DNA of 64,000 bases. It comes from Myxococcus qinghaiensis. GTDB taxonomy: Bacteria; Myxococcota; Myxococcia; Myxococcales; Myxococcaceae. The stretch lies in contig NZ_JAKCFA010000011.1 in assembly GCF_024198215.1 (NCBI RefSeq), positions 124,001 to 188,000 on the forward strand, in the 5' to 3' direction. Below, piece by piece: positions 56,455 to 64,000 of the stretch. Each line of letters opens with the position of its first letter. Positions within the stretch are counted from its first letter, which is position 1. The position numbers and the translations under genes are program-made. A model generated the notes under the pieces. The model was not told the DNA's origin and ran no database searches. It was given only the letters and a program-made list of their open reading frames with translations.

Positions 56455-57336
56455 AACCTGAACCACCTGACGGTCTTCCTCACGGTCGCCCAGACACGCG
56501 GCTACACGCAGGCAGCGCGGCGGCTCGGCCTGGACAAGGGGCATGTGAGCCGGGTGGTTCGCGCGCTCGAGACGGAGCTGGGGATGGTGCTCCTCACGCG
56601 CACCACGCGCGCGGTGGCGCTGACGGCGGCGGGAGAACAGCTCCTGGCGAAAATCAGCGAGCCCCTCGCGGCGCTCGAGTCGGCCACGGCCTCGCTGGAG
56701 GACCGGCCCGTCACGCCCTCGGGACTGGTGACGGTGACCACGACGCCCGACCTGGGCCGCACGGTGGTGGCACCGCTGGTGGCGGCGTTCCGGACGAGAT
56801 ACCCGGCGGTGCGGGTGCGGCTCCTCCTGGAGTCCTCGGTGGTGGCGCTCCCGGCGACTCGCTCGGACCTGGCTCTTCGGGTGGGCACCTTGCGTCCGGG
56901 TCCGCTCAAGGCGCGAAAGCTGGGCACCCTGGAGGCGGGCTTCTTCGCTTCGCCCCGCTACCTGGCGTCACGGGGGAGCATGAAGTCCCTGGCCGAGCTC
57001 GCGCGACATGACGGGCTGTGGCCATCTCCCCAGGCGGGGCGGAAGAGCTTCGCCTCGAAGCGGGACGCGCCACCCGCCGCCGTCGAGTGCGAGGACTTCG
57101 GTGCCCTGCTGGAGCTGGCCCGGAGCGGCGGTGGCGTGGCCCTGCTCCCCGTGTTTCTCGCCGCGAGGGACGTGGCGCAGGGAACGCTCGTCCGCGTGCT
57201 GTCGGACCTCACCTTCCCGGGCGCTCCGCTCTCCCTGGTGACGATTCCAGAGCGCCCGCTCCCGCCGCGCGTGGCCGCGTTGCGCGACGTCCTCGTCGAG
57301 CATGTCCCAGCGGCGCTCGCGACGAGGTCGAGGTGA
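56452..57336 (+). CDS. LysR-family transcriptional regulator
   Basis: 294 residues from ATG 56452. HTH NLNHLTVFLTVAQTRGYTQA, then ARRLGLDKGHVSRVVRALE, followed by a LysR effector domain (DRPVTPSGLVTVTTTPDLG onward). Probably regulates the divergent lipoprotein and itself through the operator overlapping its start. Converges with the alpha/beta hydrolase gene, 44 bp away. Confidence 0.9.
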   Translation: MNLNHLTVFLTVAQTRGYTQAARRLGLDKGHVSRVVRALETELGMVLLTRTTRAVALTAAGEQLLAKISEPLAALESATASLEDRPVTPSGLVTVTTTPDLGRTVVAPLVAAFRTRYPAVRVRLLLESSVVALPATRSDLALRVGTLRPGPLKARKLGTLEAGFFASPRYLASRGSMKSLAELARHDGLWPSPQAGRKSFASKRDAPPAAVECEDFGALLELARSGGGVALLPVFLAARDVAQGTLVRVLSDLTFPGAPLSLVTIPERPLPPRVAALRDVLVEHVPAALATRSR

Positions 57337-57380
57337 AGCCCCTCACGGCATGGGCTCACCGCGTCGCGAGGTCAGGGCCA

Positions 57381-58922
57381 TCACGGCTGTCGGGGCAGCT
57401 CGCCCGCTTTCGCGCCGGGCGCGGGTGGAGGGAATGGCGGCACGGCGAACGTGGGCAGTGGCAAGGTCACCTCGACAGGAAGGCTCGCCGTCTTGCCCGT
57501 CTTGAGGAACTCGTACACGGCCTTCTTCACGGCGGGCTCGCTCCGGAGCAGATAGAAGGTGCCGTCGTGTCCAGCGCGATGGACGAGGATGGCGTGGCCG
57601 TTCGGGAAGTACGGCAGCAGGCCCAGGGTGTTCTCGACGGGCGTCGAGGTGTCCCAATCTCCATGCACGAAGATGACGGGTATCGTGCTCTGGATGGGCG
57701 TCCTCAGCTCATCCCCCATGTCCCGGGTGGGCCATTCGGGCGCCGAGGCGATGTTGGCTTCGAAGTTCCAGGTCCCCAGCAGCTCGACGGCGGGGTCGGT
57801 CCGCATCTGGTGCTCACGCGCGGCGGTGACGCCCAGGCTGCTGTCGATCAACGGGCCAATCAGCTTCGTGGTGCCCGCCTGTCGCTGCTCGATGACCTCG
57901 CGCGCCCAGGCCTCGTAGTGCCCGTGGTGGAGCGAGAGGATGAAGGCCGGCCATTGCTCTCCCTCCTGGGTGTGTGAGTCCAGCGCGAGCTGAAGGTCCT
58001 CGAGGCCCAGCACCACTGTCTGGGTAGCCCCCGCTTCATCGCGAACCTGCACCCGCACCGGCTCCTTGGCGAAGCGGCGGTGCAGCGCGCGCACGGCCTC
58101 CATCATCCCGCCCGCCGGACGATAGGGCGCGAGGCCGGCGTCCTGGTCGGCGTCATAGGCGATGCGCTGGAGCGCCGCGAACACGTGCGAGGGCATGTCG
58201 TAGGCGTTGTTCAACGGCTCCACGCCCGACAACACGGCGCGCGCGACGCTCCCGGGATGAAGCCGCATCACCGCGAGGCTCCACTGAGAACCGAAGCTGC
58301 CTCCGAACAGGCTCACCTTCTTGTAGCCGAGCGCGTTCCGCAGGGCTTCCACGTCGGCGGCGAGCTCGGAGATGTCGTACCCGGACAGGTCCTTCCCGGG
58401 GTGCTCGGCGACGACCCTCCTGGCCAGCGAGCGCATCGCCTGGGCCTCCGCCTGGACGGAACCGGGGCGGTCCAGCGGAACAGCTTCGTTCTTCGCTTCG
58501 AGCATCTCTCCGCGCCGGGTGAAGCCGCGCTGCTCCAGGACGACCAGGTCGCCCACGGCGCCGAACGTCAACCAGGACCGCAGCCGTCCCTTGGAGGCCG
58601 CGTCGTCGTCGGTGAACGCGCCGAGCACGCTCAGGCCAGGGCCACCCGGCAGCCAGAACACCGGCGGCGCCCCCGTGGGCCGAGGCGCCTTGATACGAGC
58701 GAAGCCCACTTCGATGAGGCGGCTGTCCGGTTTCCGCCGGCTCTCGGGCACGTAGAGGGTGCCGATTTCGTACGACACCCGGGTGCCCGGCTCGGGCTCC
58801 AGCGTGCCTCGCTCGATGACCACCTCCCCTGCCTTGCGCTGGGCCAGGGCTCCTGACGGCAGGGCCAGCAGCACACACGGCAACACGTACCGCCACGACG
58901 CAATCACCGAGAACGAGCGCAT
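57381..58922 (-). CDS. Exported alpha/beta hydrolase (S33/TAP-like)
   Basis: 513 residues with a signal peptide (ending SGALAQ). Alpha/beta hydrolase fold: FWLPGGPGLS oxyanion loop, nucleophile elbow FGGSFGSQ (Ser in GxSxG), acid HGDWD and catalytic His in HRAGHDG. The cap and C-terminal region resemble TAP-type tripeptidyl or proline aminopeptidases of family S33. Secreted or periplasmic. Substrate unknown. Confidence 0.85.
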   Translation of the reverse strand: MRSFSVIASWRYVLPCVLLALPSGALAQRKAGEVVIERGTLEPEPGTRVSYEIGTLYVPESRRKPDSRLIEVGFARIKAPRPTGAPPVFWLPGGPGLSVLGAFTDDDAASKGRLRSWLTFGAVGDLVVLEQRGFTRRGEMLEAKNEAVPLDRPGSVQAEAQAMRSLARRVVAEHPGKDLSGYDISELAADVEALRNALGYKKVSLFGGSFGSQWSLAVMRLHPGSVARAVLSGVEPLNNAYDMPSHVFAALQRIAYDADQDAGLAPYRPAGGMMEAVRALHRRFAKEPVRVQVRDEAGATQTVVLGLEDLQLALDSHTQEGEQWPAFILSLHHGHYEAWAREVIEQRQAGTTKLIGPLIDSSLGVTAAREHQMRTDPAVELLGTWNFEANIASAPEWPTRDMGDELRTPIQSTIPVIFVHGDWDTSTPVENTLGLLPYFPNGHAILVHRAGHDGTFYLLRSEPAVKKAVYEFLKTGKTASLPVEVTLPLPTFAVPPFPPPAPGAKAGELPRQP

Positions 58923-59061
58923 GGGAGGGAGCGGACCTGGAGAAGGCTCATGGATTCACGTCACCGGCATCGGAAGAGGCCAGCGCCGAGAATATTCCGG
59001 GCACACCACTGCTTGCAGCACCTCGCGCGGAAACGGGTTCACTGATGCCGCGACGAGCCAC

Positions 59062-59307
59062 TCAAAGGCACTGCCACCGGAGGCCCTCGGGCAGCCTCTT
59101 GCACCTGCAGGTGCCAATCTCACCCGTCGACTGCCAGATGCATTCCGAGACAAGAATGCGACACGTAAGACCATGGACTTCTTCACATGCGGGAAGTTCG
59201 CTCTCGAGCGCCTGGGAGGCCACCACGTCGGTGGAAGGCTCTACCTCGCCACCACATCCAGACAACAACCCCGTGAGCAGCAAGCCGCGAATGATGAACG
59301 TCTTCAT
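59062..59307 (-). CDS. Small Cys-rich lipoprotein
   Basis: 81 residues, lipobox LLSGC (Cys 18). Six Cys in the mature part after the lipid Cys (CEEV, CRIL, CIWQ, CRC, QC) suggest disulfides. ATG 59305-59307, GGGGGT upstream. Diverges from a small secreted protein gene. Confidence 0.7.
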   Translation of the reverse strand: MKTFIIRGLLLTGLLSGCGGEVEPSTDVVASQALESELPACEEVHGLTCRILVSECIWQSTGEIGTCRCKRLPEGLRWQCL

Positions 59308-59374
59308 GGTACCCCCAAATGTCGGTCGTCTCGACGGCCCGGGATGCTAGCGTGGATCCCCAAAGGAGACATCC

Positions 59375-59662
59375 ATGCCCTTCAAGCGGATGTGTGGTTT
59401 CGTTGCGTTCCTTGTCACCGCGGCAGCGTGGAGCCCGTCCGCGTGGGCAGGCACCTGCGAAGAGGCGTATAGCTATTGCTATCATCTGGCCTCACTTGAG
59501 ACGGATGAACGAGCGCGCGACGCAAAGCAGAACGACTGCGACTGGGAGTATTGGGTCTGCACCTCGCAGCCAACCGCGAGCCCGGTGGCACCACTCGCCG
59601 AGGAAGAGCGCTCCAGCAGCGCACGGGCGTGCGGCACCGGGGCCGCCGGGCTGAAGGGTTGA
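59375..59662 (+). CDS. Small secreted Cys-containing protein
   Basis: 95 residues, signal peptide ending SAWAG (about 1-25). The mature N-terminus has TCEEAYSYC and NDCDWEYWVC, a CX8C...CX7C pattern that may form disulfides. AAAGGAG precedes ATG 59375. Unknown function. Confidence 0.7.
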   Translation: MPFKRMCGFVAFLVTAAAWSPSAWAGTCEEAYSYCYHLASLETDERARDAKQNDCDWEYWVCTSQPTASPVAPLAEEERSSSARACGTGAAGLKG

Positions 59663-59753
59663 GTCCTCCCGGGGACGCGGAGCCACGAAGCCCTCGGCAC
59701 CTTGGCCGGGGTGCGGCATCCTGGCCACAACGCCTCCGAGGCCCGGAAACACG

Positions 59754-59794
59754 AAGGCCGGTAGTCCCGAGTTTCCTCAAGGACTACCGGCCTT
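59754..59794 (-). terminator. Terminator of the tRNA-Gly gene
   Basis: AAGGCCGGTAGTCC (59754-59767) and GGACTACCGGCCTT (59781-59794) form a perfect 14-bp stem with a 13-nt loop, directly downstream of the tRNA on the minus strand; GTGTTTCC follows. Confidence 0.75.
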
Positions 59795-59802
59795 TACGAG
59801 TG

Positions 59803-59875
59803 AGCGGCGGAAGGGATTCGAACCCTCGACCCCGAGCTTGGGAAGCTCGTGCTCTACCAACTGAGCTACCACCGC
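59803..59875 (-). tRNA. tRNA-Gly(CCC)
   Basis: 73 nt. Acceptor GCGGTGG pairs with CCGCCGC through one G-T pair; D-arm AGCTCAGTTGGTAGAGC; anticodon stem CGAGC/GCTCG around TTCCCAA gives anticodon CCC; T-loop TTCGAAT. CCA is not encoded. A strong hairpin terminator follows. Confidence 0.95.
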
Positions 59876-60399
59876 GAACCAGCGGGGCCGGATGTACCGC
59901 AGGCCCCAGCGAGCGTCAAGGACGTTGCCAGCGCCCTGCCCTCTGACGTGCCGCAGGCGACAACCGCCCCGGCCAGGGCCACTGGGCGCCTCGAGGCCCC
60001 CATGGAACGCCCTCGCGCCGTGCCGCGTCCCCACACTCGCCGCATGACCTCGCCGACGCCGCCTGGCGGCCTGGACGGCGAGGGGGTCTCCTGGCGAATC
60101 CCTCCACGCAATTCAGAGACACCTGTCTTCACGCAACCCAGACAGCTCGGCCCCCGCCGAACCCCAGTCACAGCCCTGAACGCAGTACCGACGAACTGAG
60201 AAGTTCGGCTCCAGCTGTTCATGCCAGACAGGGTCATCCCGCACCCTTGAAACTGACAACGGCGAGCCATCGCTTCGAGCCCGCCACGCGGTTGGTAGGA
60301 ATCATCCAGGCACACCGCGCCGAAACAGCTCTCATCCAGGCCCCGCTCCGAGAGGTCGTCCCGCACCCGCGCGTCAATTGTTGGGAGCTCCCACCACAA
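59866..60399 (-). other. Uncertain ORF overlapping the tRNA gene end
   Basis: The first ~110 codons (start TTG 60399) read as plausible protein with several Cys (LDESCFGAVCLDDSYQ, CQFQGCGMTLSG), while the 3' end runs through the tRNA-Gly 5' end and turns low-complexity. No ribosome binding site. It may be a decayed gene or a shadow. Confidence 0.2.
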
Positions 60400-60523
60400 C
60401 TACAATTAAACCGTATTTTTCATATATTTCGGATCATTTGCATTAAACCTGGATTACGTGTTTCCTCGCACGCCCAGTACCGCCCCTCACCGGGGCGGCT
60501 GACCCGCAGCGCAGGAGCACGAC
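59876..60523. other. Intergenic region upstream of the M36 protease
   Basis: About 650 bp with only the doubtful minus-strand ORF. The last stretch, 60405-60460, is markedly AT-rich (with CATATATTTC and ATTAAACC) and probably contains the protease promoter, but no clear -35/-10 pair can be assigned. Confidence 0.5.
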
Positions 60524-62602
60524 ATGTCCGTAGGTGCATACCGAAGGCGACTGTTCCAGGCGGTGGTTTTCACGGCGACCCTCTCTGGGTCCACGGCGCT
60601 CGCAGTGGCGCCGGAGTCCGGCGGCGAGCGGAACTTCGATGCTCGCTCCGCCTACAATGCGCAGGCGCGCTTCGGCTTCTCGACGGTGCAGAAGGCGCAC
60701 GTCGCGGCGCTGCGCCAGGCCATCCCTGACCTGCTGGTGGAAGTGGACGAGTCGAGCGGCATCGTGCGTTCGCTCACCAACCCCGTGGGCGCGCTCTCCG
60801 GTCCGAGCAGCGGTGACCCGATGGCCATCGCCCTGGACTTCGTCCAGAAGCATCATGAGGCGCTCGGCCTGGGGCTCAATGACCTGGCGAACCTCGAAGT
60901 CACCGACCGCGTCTTCTCCGAGGTGAGCGGCGCCACGCACCTGTACCTGCGGCAGACCTTCAAGGGCCTGCCCGTGTACAACGCGCAGCTGCAGATCAAC
61001 GTGGGCAAGGACGGCAGCGTCCTGGGCGTCCACAGCGACTTCCTGCCCTCCATCGAGAACTCCATCTCCGGCGTGGAGCCGCGCCTGAGCGCTGGCGAGG
61101 CCGTCGCGGGCCTGGCCCGGCACCTGGGCGTGAGCCTGCCGAGCGCCCCGCGCTCCCTGAAGGCGGAGTCCGGCGTGAAGCGCCGCACGGGCGTGGAAGT
61201 GGACGGTCTGTCGCGCGAGCCCATCGTCGCGGAGCTGGCCGTGCTGCCCATGCGCCGGGGCGAGGCGCGGCTGGTGTGGCACTTCCAGGTCTACACCCTG
61301 GACTCGCAGCACGACTACGACGTGACGGTGGACGCCAGCTCCGGCGAGGTGTTGACGCGCTTTGACTGGGTGGCCGCGGATTCCTACAAGGTCTATCCCG
61401 TCCCCGTGGAGAGCCCCAATCACACCACGCCCCTGCCTCCTTCTGACGGCCGCGTGACGGTGACCAACCCCGCCAACACCACGGCGTCGCCCTACGGCTG
61501 GCACGACACCAACGGTGTCGCCGGCGCCGAGTACACGACGACGCGCGGCAACAACGTCCACGCCTACGAGGACCGGGACGCCAACAACGCCCCGCCCACG
61601 ACGCAGCCGGACTGCACCTCCGCGCTCAACTGCGTCTTCACGCTCAACCTCTCCGGCGCGCCGTCCACGTACATCTCCGCGGCCGTCACCAACCTGTTCT
61701 ACTGGAACAACATCATCCACGACGTCCAGTACCAGTACGGCTTCAACGAAGTGGCCGGCAACTTCCAGCAGAACAACTACGGCCGCGGCGGCGCGGGCAA
61801 CGACTACGTGCGGGCCGAGGCGCAGGACGGCGGCGGCACCAACAACGCCAACTTCTCCACGCCCGCGGACGGCAGCCCTCCGCGCATGCAGATGTACGTC
61901 TGGACGGCGCCGACGCCTGACAAGGACGGCGACCTGGACAGCGGCATCATCGTCCACGAGTTCGGCCATGGCATCTCCAACCGCCTGGTCGGTGGCCCCA
62001 GCAACGTGTCGTGCCTCAGCAACCGGCAGCAGCCGGGCGAGGGCATCAGCGACTTCCTCTCGCTGTTCTACACTGCGCGCGTCGGTGACACGGCCAACAA
62101 GATTCGCGGCGTGGGCACCTACGCGCTGAACCAGGCCACCACCGGCAACGGCATCCGCACCCAGCCGTACACGCTGGACTCGACGCGCAACACCTGGACC
62201 TACGCGAGCATCAACGGCATGGCCGTTCCGCACGGCGTGGGCTCCGTGTTCGCCCAGGCGATGTGGGAGGCCTACTGGGCCCTGGTGACGCAGTGGGGCT
62301 TTGACGCCAACATCTACAACGCCAATGGCAGCGCCGGTAACCAGCGCATGATGCTGTACTTCACCGAGGGCCTGAAGCGCACCGCCTGCAGCCCGACCTT
62401 CACCCAGGTGCGTGACGGCATCATCAGCGCGGCCACCACCCTGCACAACGGCGAGGACGTCTGCCGGCTGTGGAAGGCGTTCGCCGCCTTCGGCCTCGGC
62501 ACCAACGCGGTCTCCAGCGGCTCGGGCGGCACCACGCCGACCAACGGCTTCGCCCTGCCCACCACCTGCCCCGCGGCGTTCGATGGCGAGACGCGCCTGT
62601 AA
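60524..62602 (+). CDS. Secreted M36 (fungalysin-type) metallopeptidase
   Basis: 692 residues. Signal peptide (about 1-27) then an FTP/PepSY-type propeptide (about 50-290). The catalytic domain has HEFGHGISNRL (zinc site, His 478-482) and GEGISDFLSL with Glu 506 as third ligand, typical of M36 enzymes. Myxobacteria use such proteases for predation and nutrient release; that is inference here. A strong terminator follows. AT-rich DNA before the gene likely holds its promoter. Confidence 0.93.
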   Translation: MSVGAYRRRLFQAVVFTATLSGSTALAVAPESGGERNFDARSAYNAQARFGFSTVQKAHVAALRQAIPDLLVEVDESSGIVRSLTNPVGALSGPSSGDPMAIALDFVQKHHEALGLGLNDLANLEVTDRVFSEVSGATHLYLRQTFKGLPVYNAQLQINVGKDGSVLGVHSDFLPSIENSISGVEPRLSAGEAVAGLARHLGVSLPSAPRSLKAESGVKRRTGVEVDGLSREPIVAELAVLPMRRGEARLVWHFQVYTLDSQHDYDVTVDASSGEVLTRFDWVAADSYKVYPVPVESPNHTTPLPPSDGRVTVTNPANTTASPYGWHDTNGVAGAEYTTTRGNNVHAYEDRDANNAPPTTQPDCTSALNCVFTLNLSGAPSTYISAAVTNLFYWNNIIHDVQYQYGFNEVAGNFQQNNYGRGGAGNDYVRAEAQDGGGTNNANFSTPADGSPPRMQMYVWTAPTPDKDGDLDSGIIVHEFGHGISNRLVGGPSNVSCLSNRQQPGEGISDFLSLFYTARVGDTANKIRGVGTYALNQATTGNGIRTQPYTLDSTRNTWTYASINGMAVPHGVGSVFAQAMWEAYWALVTQWGFDANIYNANGSAGNQRMMLYFTEGLKRTACSPTFTQVRDGIISAATTLHNGEDVCRLWKAFAAFGLGTNAVSSGSGGTTPTNGFALPTTCPAAFDGETRL

Positions 62603-62626
62603 TTCCTGACACACCGCCGCACCGGA

Positions 62627-62664
62627 CCGGGGGCCTCTCTCACGAGGGCCCCCGGTTTCTTTTT
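62627..62664 (+). terminator. Rho-independent terminator of the M36 gene
   Basis: CCGGGGGCC (62627-62635) pairs with GGCCCCCGG (62647-62655), then TTTCTTTTT (62656-62664), 25 bp after the stop codon. Textbook form. Confidence 0.9.
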
Positions 62665-62739
62665 GAGGGAAACGGCCGGGTGACACTTGCGGAGGCCTCG
62701 GGTGTTTCGTGGGGAGTTCCACACCCCTGGAGACATCCC

Positions 62740-64000
62740 ATGGTTCCCACGCGCCTTGTCGCGTGTCTGGCCGGTGCGTTCGCACTGGGCGGACTGACTC
62801 AGTGCACCCCAGCGGCCCCGGAGCAGGACGCAGTCGACGTCGAGGAGCGCGCGGCGCTCGAGACAGCCGAGGTCGAGGCCTCCCTTCACCCCGGCGGCGC
62901 GGGCAAGAAGCTGTTCAGTCAGGCCTTCCCGAACACCAACGGGCGCTCCTGCGCCACGTGCCATGTGCTCGAGGACAGCACCGCCTTGCGTCCCGCGCAC
63001 GTGCGGGCCCTGCTCGCCTCGAATCCAGCGGACCCGCTGTTCAATCGCATCGACGCGGATGACCCGGGCGCGGCGGTGCCCACGTACAAGCACCTCGCGA
63101 AGGGGCTCGTCCGCGTCGTCATTCCCCTCCCCGCCAACATGGACGTCATCGACGCCCAGGGACACGTCGTCACGCCGGGCGACCGGAAGATCTCCGTCTG
63201 GCGAGGCGTACCGAGCATCCAGGACATCGCCCTCACCGGGCCGCACTTCCAGCTCGACGGGCGCGAGTCAAACCTGGACGACCAGGCCCAGGCCGCCATC
63301 ACCAGCCACAGCGAGGGAGCCGCGGTGCCTCGCCACCAGCTCCGGCAGGTGGCGGACTTCCAGCGAGGGGAGTTCACGTCCGCCCGCGCGCGGTTCGTCT
63401 CGGACTTGAGCAACGCGGGAGTGCCGCTCGCGAGGATTCCCCTCCCCGAGGACTTCATGTGGCTCACGCCCCGGGAGCAGCGAGGACGCGAGGTCTTCAA
63501 GGTCGGCTGCGAGCCCTGCCATGGCGGCCCGACGCTGAGCCGGATTTCAACCCCCGCCATGCGGGAGCTCGCCGCTGGGTTCCCGGTGACGAAGGCCGAT
63601 GGCAACGTCCTGTTCACCCACGTCCCCGGCGTGGGTCCCGTGCCCGTGCAGGGGCAACGTTCAACGCCTGACATCCTGAACATCGCGTTCTCTGGCTTCT
63701 CCTACCTGGGACAGATTGGCCAGTTCCCCACGCTGTTCAACGCGGACCTCGAGCTGCCGCGCTACCGGTTCCGCTTCTACACGGACGGCACGCGTCAGCA
63801 GCAGGTGACCGACCTGCCGCCCAACCCCGTGACGGCGAGCGGAGAGCCCTATGACCCGAACCCCGCGGTGGACGAGAGCGGAGCGCCCATCGTCGGGCCC
63901 AATCTCTTTCCTCAGGGGTTCTCCACGGACCCCGGCCGGGCGCTCATCACCGGCAACCCGCTGGACTTCGAGGCGTTCGACATCCCGACGCTGCGTGGAA
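62740..64000 (+). CDS. Exported di-haem cytochrome c (partial)
   Basis: ATG 62740, GGAGA upstream, open to the window edge (about 420 residues). Signal sequence about 1-20; a Cys at 22 (LTQC) makes lipidation possible but atypical. Two CxxCH haem sites: CATCH at 71-75 and CEPCH at 257-261. The layout and GPHFQLDGRESNLDDQAQAAI resemble cytochrome c peroxidase/MauG-like or DUF1924-type proteins, but peroxidase assignment needs the missing C-terminus. Confidence 0.8.
   Translation, partial: MVPTRLVACLAGAFALGGLTQCTPAAPEQDAVDVEERAALETAEVEASLHPGGAGKKLFSQAFPNTNGRSCATCHVLEDSTALRPAHVRALLASNPADPLFNRIDADDPGAAVPTYKHLAKGLVRVVIPLPANMDVIDAQGHVVTPGDRKISVWRGVPSIQDIALTGPHFQLDGRESNLDDQAQAAITSHSEGAAVPRHQLRQVADFQRGEFTSARARFVSDLSNAGVPLARIPLPEDFMWLTPREQRGREVFKVGCEPCHGGPTLSRISTPAMRELAAGFPVTKADGNVLFTHVPGVGPVPVQGQRSTPDILNIAFSGFSYLGQIGQFPTLFNADLELPRYRFRFYTDGTRQQQVTDLPPNPVTASGEPYDPNPAVDESGAPIVGPNLFPQGFSTDPGRALITGNPLDFEAFDIPTLRG

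Noticed and set aside
60443..62785. 780-codon minus-strand open frame opposite the M36 gene
   Set aside because: Shadow frame; the plus-strand gene has a signal peptide, HEFGH site and terminator.

Overview
The window is very GC-rich, densely coding DNA on both strands. It looks like a fruiting myxobacterium of the Myxococcus/Corallococcus type (Myxococcota). The grounds are several lipoproteins with clear lipoboxes, a secreted ELWxxDGT/HYR protein ending in a MYXO-CTERM-like sorting signal, a caspase, an FHA-linked sigma54-type ATPase, a fungalysin-like M36 protease and an RTX/M91 protein. This is inferred from gene content; no rRNA or other taxonomic marker is present. No insertion sequence, CRISPR array or prophage was seen.

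Layout. 1-6.2 kb: the end of an unknown gene, aspartokinase, and a four-gene ABC export operon (ATPase, ABC-2 permease, GldG-like protein, DUF4340 lipoprotein) behind a near-consensus sigma70 promoter. 6.4-9.3 kb: tyrosine/homogentisate catabolism (hpd, hmgA) with an overlapping Rieske ferredoxin gene. 9.2-10.8 kb: a metallophosphoesterase and a nucleotidyltransferase-like protein. 11.0-15.9 kb: the most unusual locus, an ECF sigma factor, a zinc anti-sigma factor and a secreted caspase with an EF-hand loop and a possible C-terminal beta-barrel, bracketed by two lipoproteins that appear to be paralogs. 16-20.6 kb: AmpG-like permease, phosphoglucomutase, DoxX-like protein, RNA polymerase omega and a Nudix hydrolase. 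20.6-24.3 kb: groES-groEL with a sigma70 promoter and a perfect CIRCE operator, diverging from two unknown genes that carry their own near-perfect CIRCE. 24.4-28.3 kb: glutaredoxin, a ferritin-like stress protein, an FHA-AAA+ regulator lacking the GAFTGA motif, and a lipoprotein. 28.4-36.6 kb: SMC, a secreted protein, a CNNM/CorC-type membrane protein, a TPR protein, a CapA-like lipoprotein and a very basic 40-residue protein. 36.9-40.7 kb: prfA, prmC, murA and a zinc-ribbon protein.

40.7-64 kb is more accessory and is dominated by exported proteins of unknown role: PPC-repeat lipoprotein, ELWxxDGT protein, RTX-M91 metallopeptidase, clan-CD-like cysteine peptidase with a partner lipoprotein, alpha/beta hydrolase, M36 protease and a di-haem cytochrome cut by the window edge. 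It also holds two LysR regulators (one divergent from a GST gene), a tRNA-Gly(CCC), an isolated tRNA T-arm-like hairpin, and a 36-codon gene for a proline-rich peptide with a GG motif that resembles a RiPP or bacteriocin precursor.

The core genes form ordinary translation, envelope and chaperone units. The best candidates for undescribed biology are the ECF/anti-sigma/caspase/paired-lipoprotein locus, the CIRCE-controlled divergent unknown genes, the 36-residue peptide and the clan-CD peptidase/lipoprotein pair. All functional statements rest on motif reading; no database search was run.
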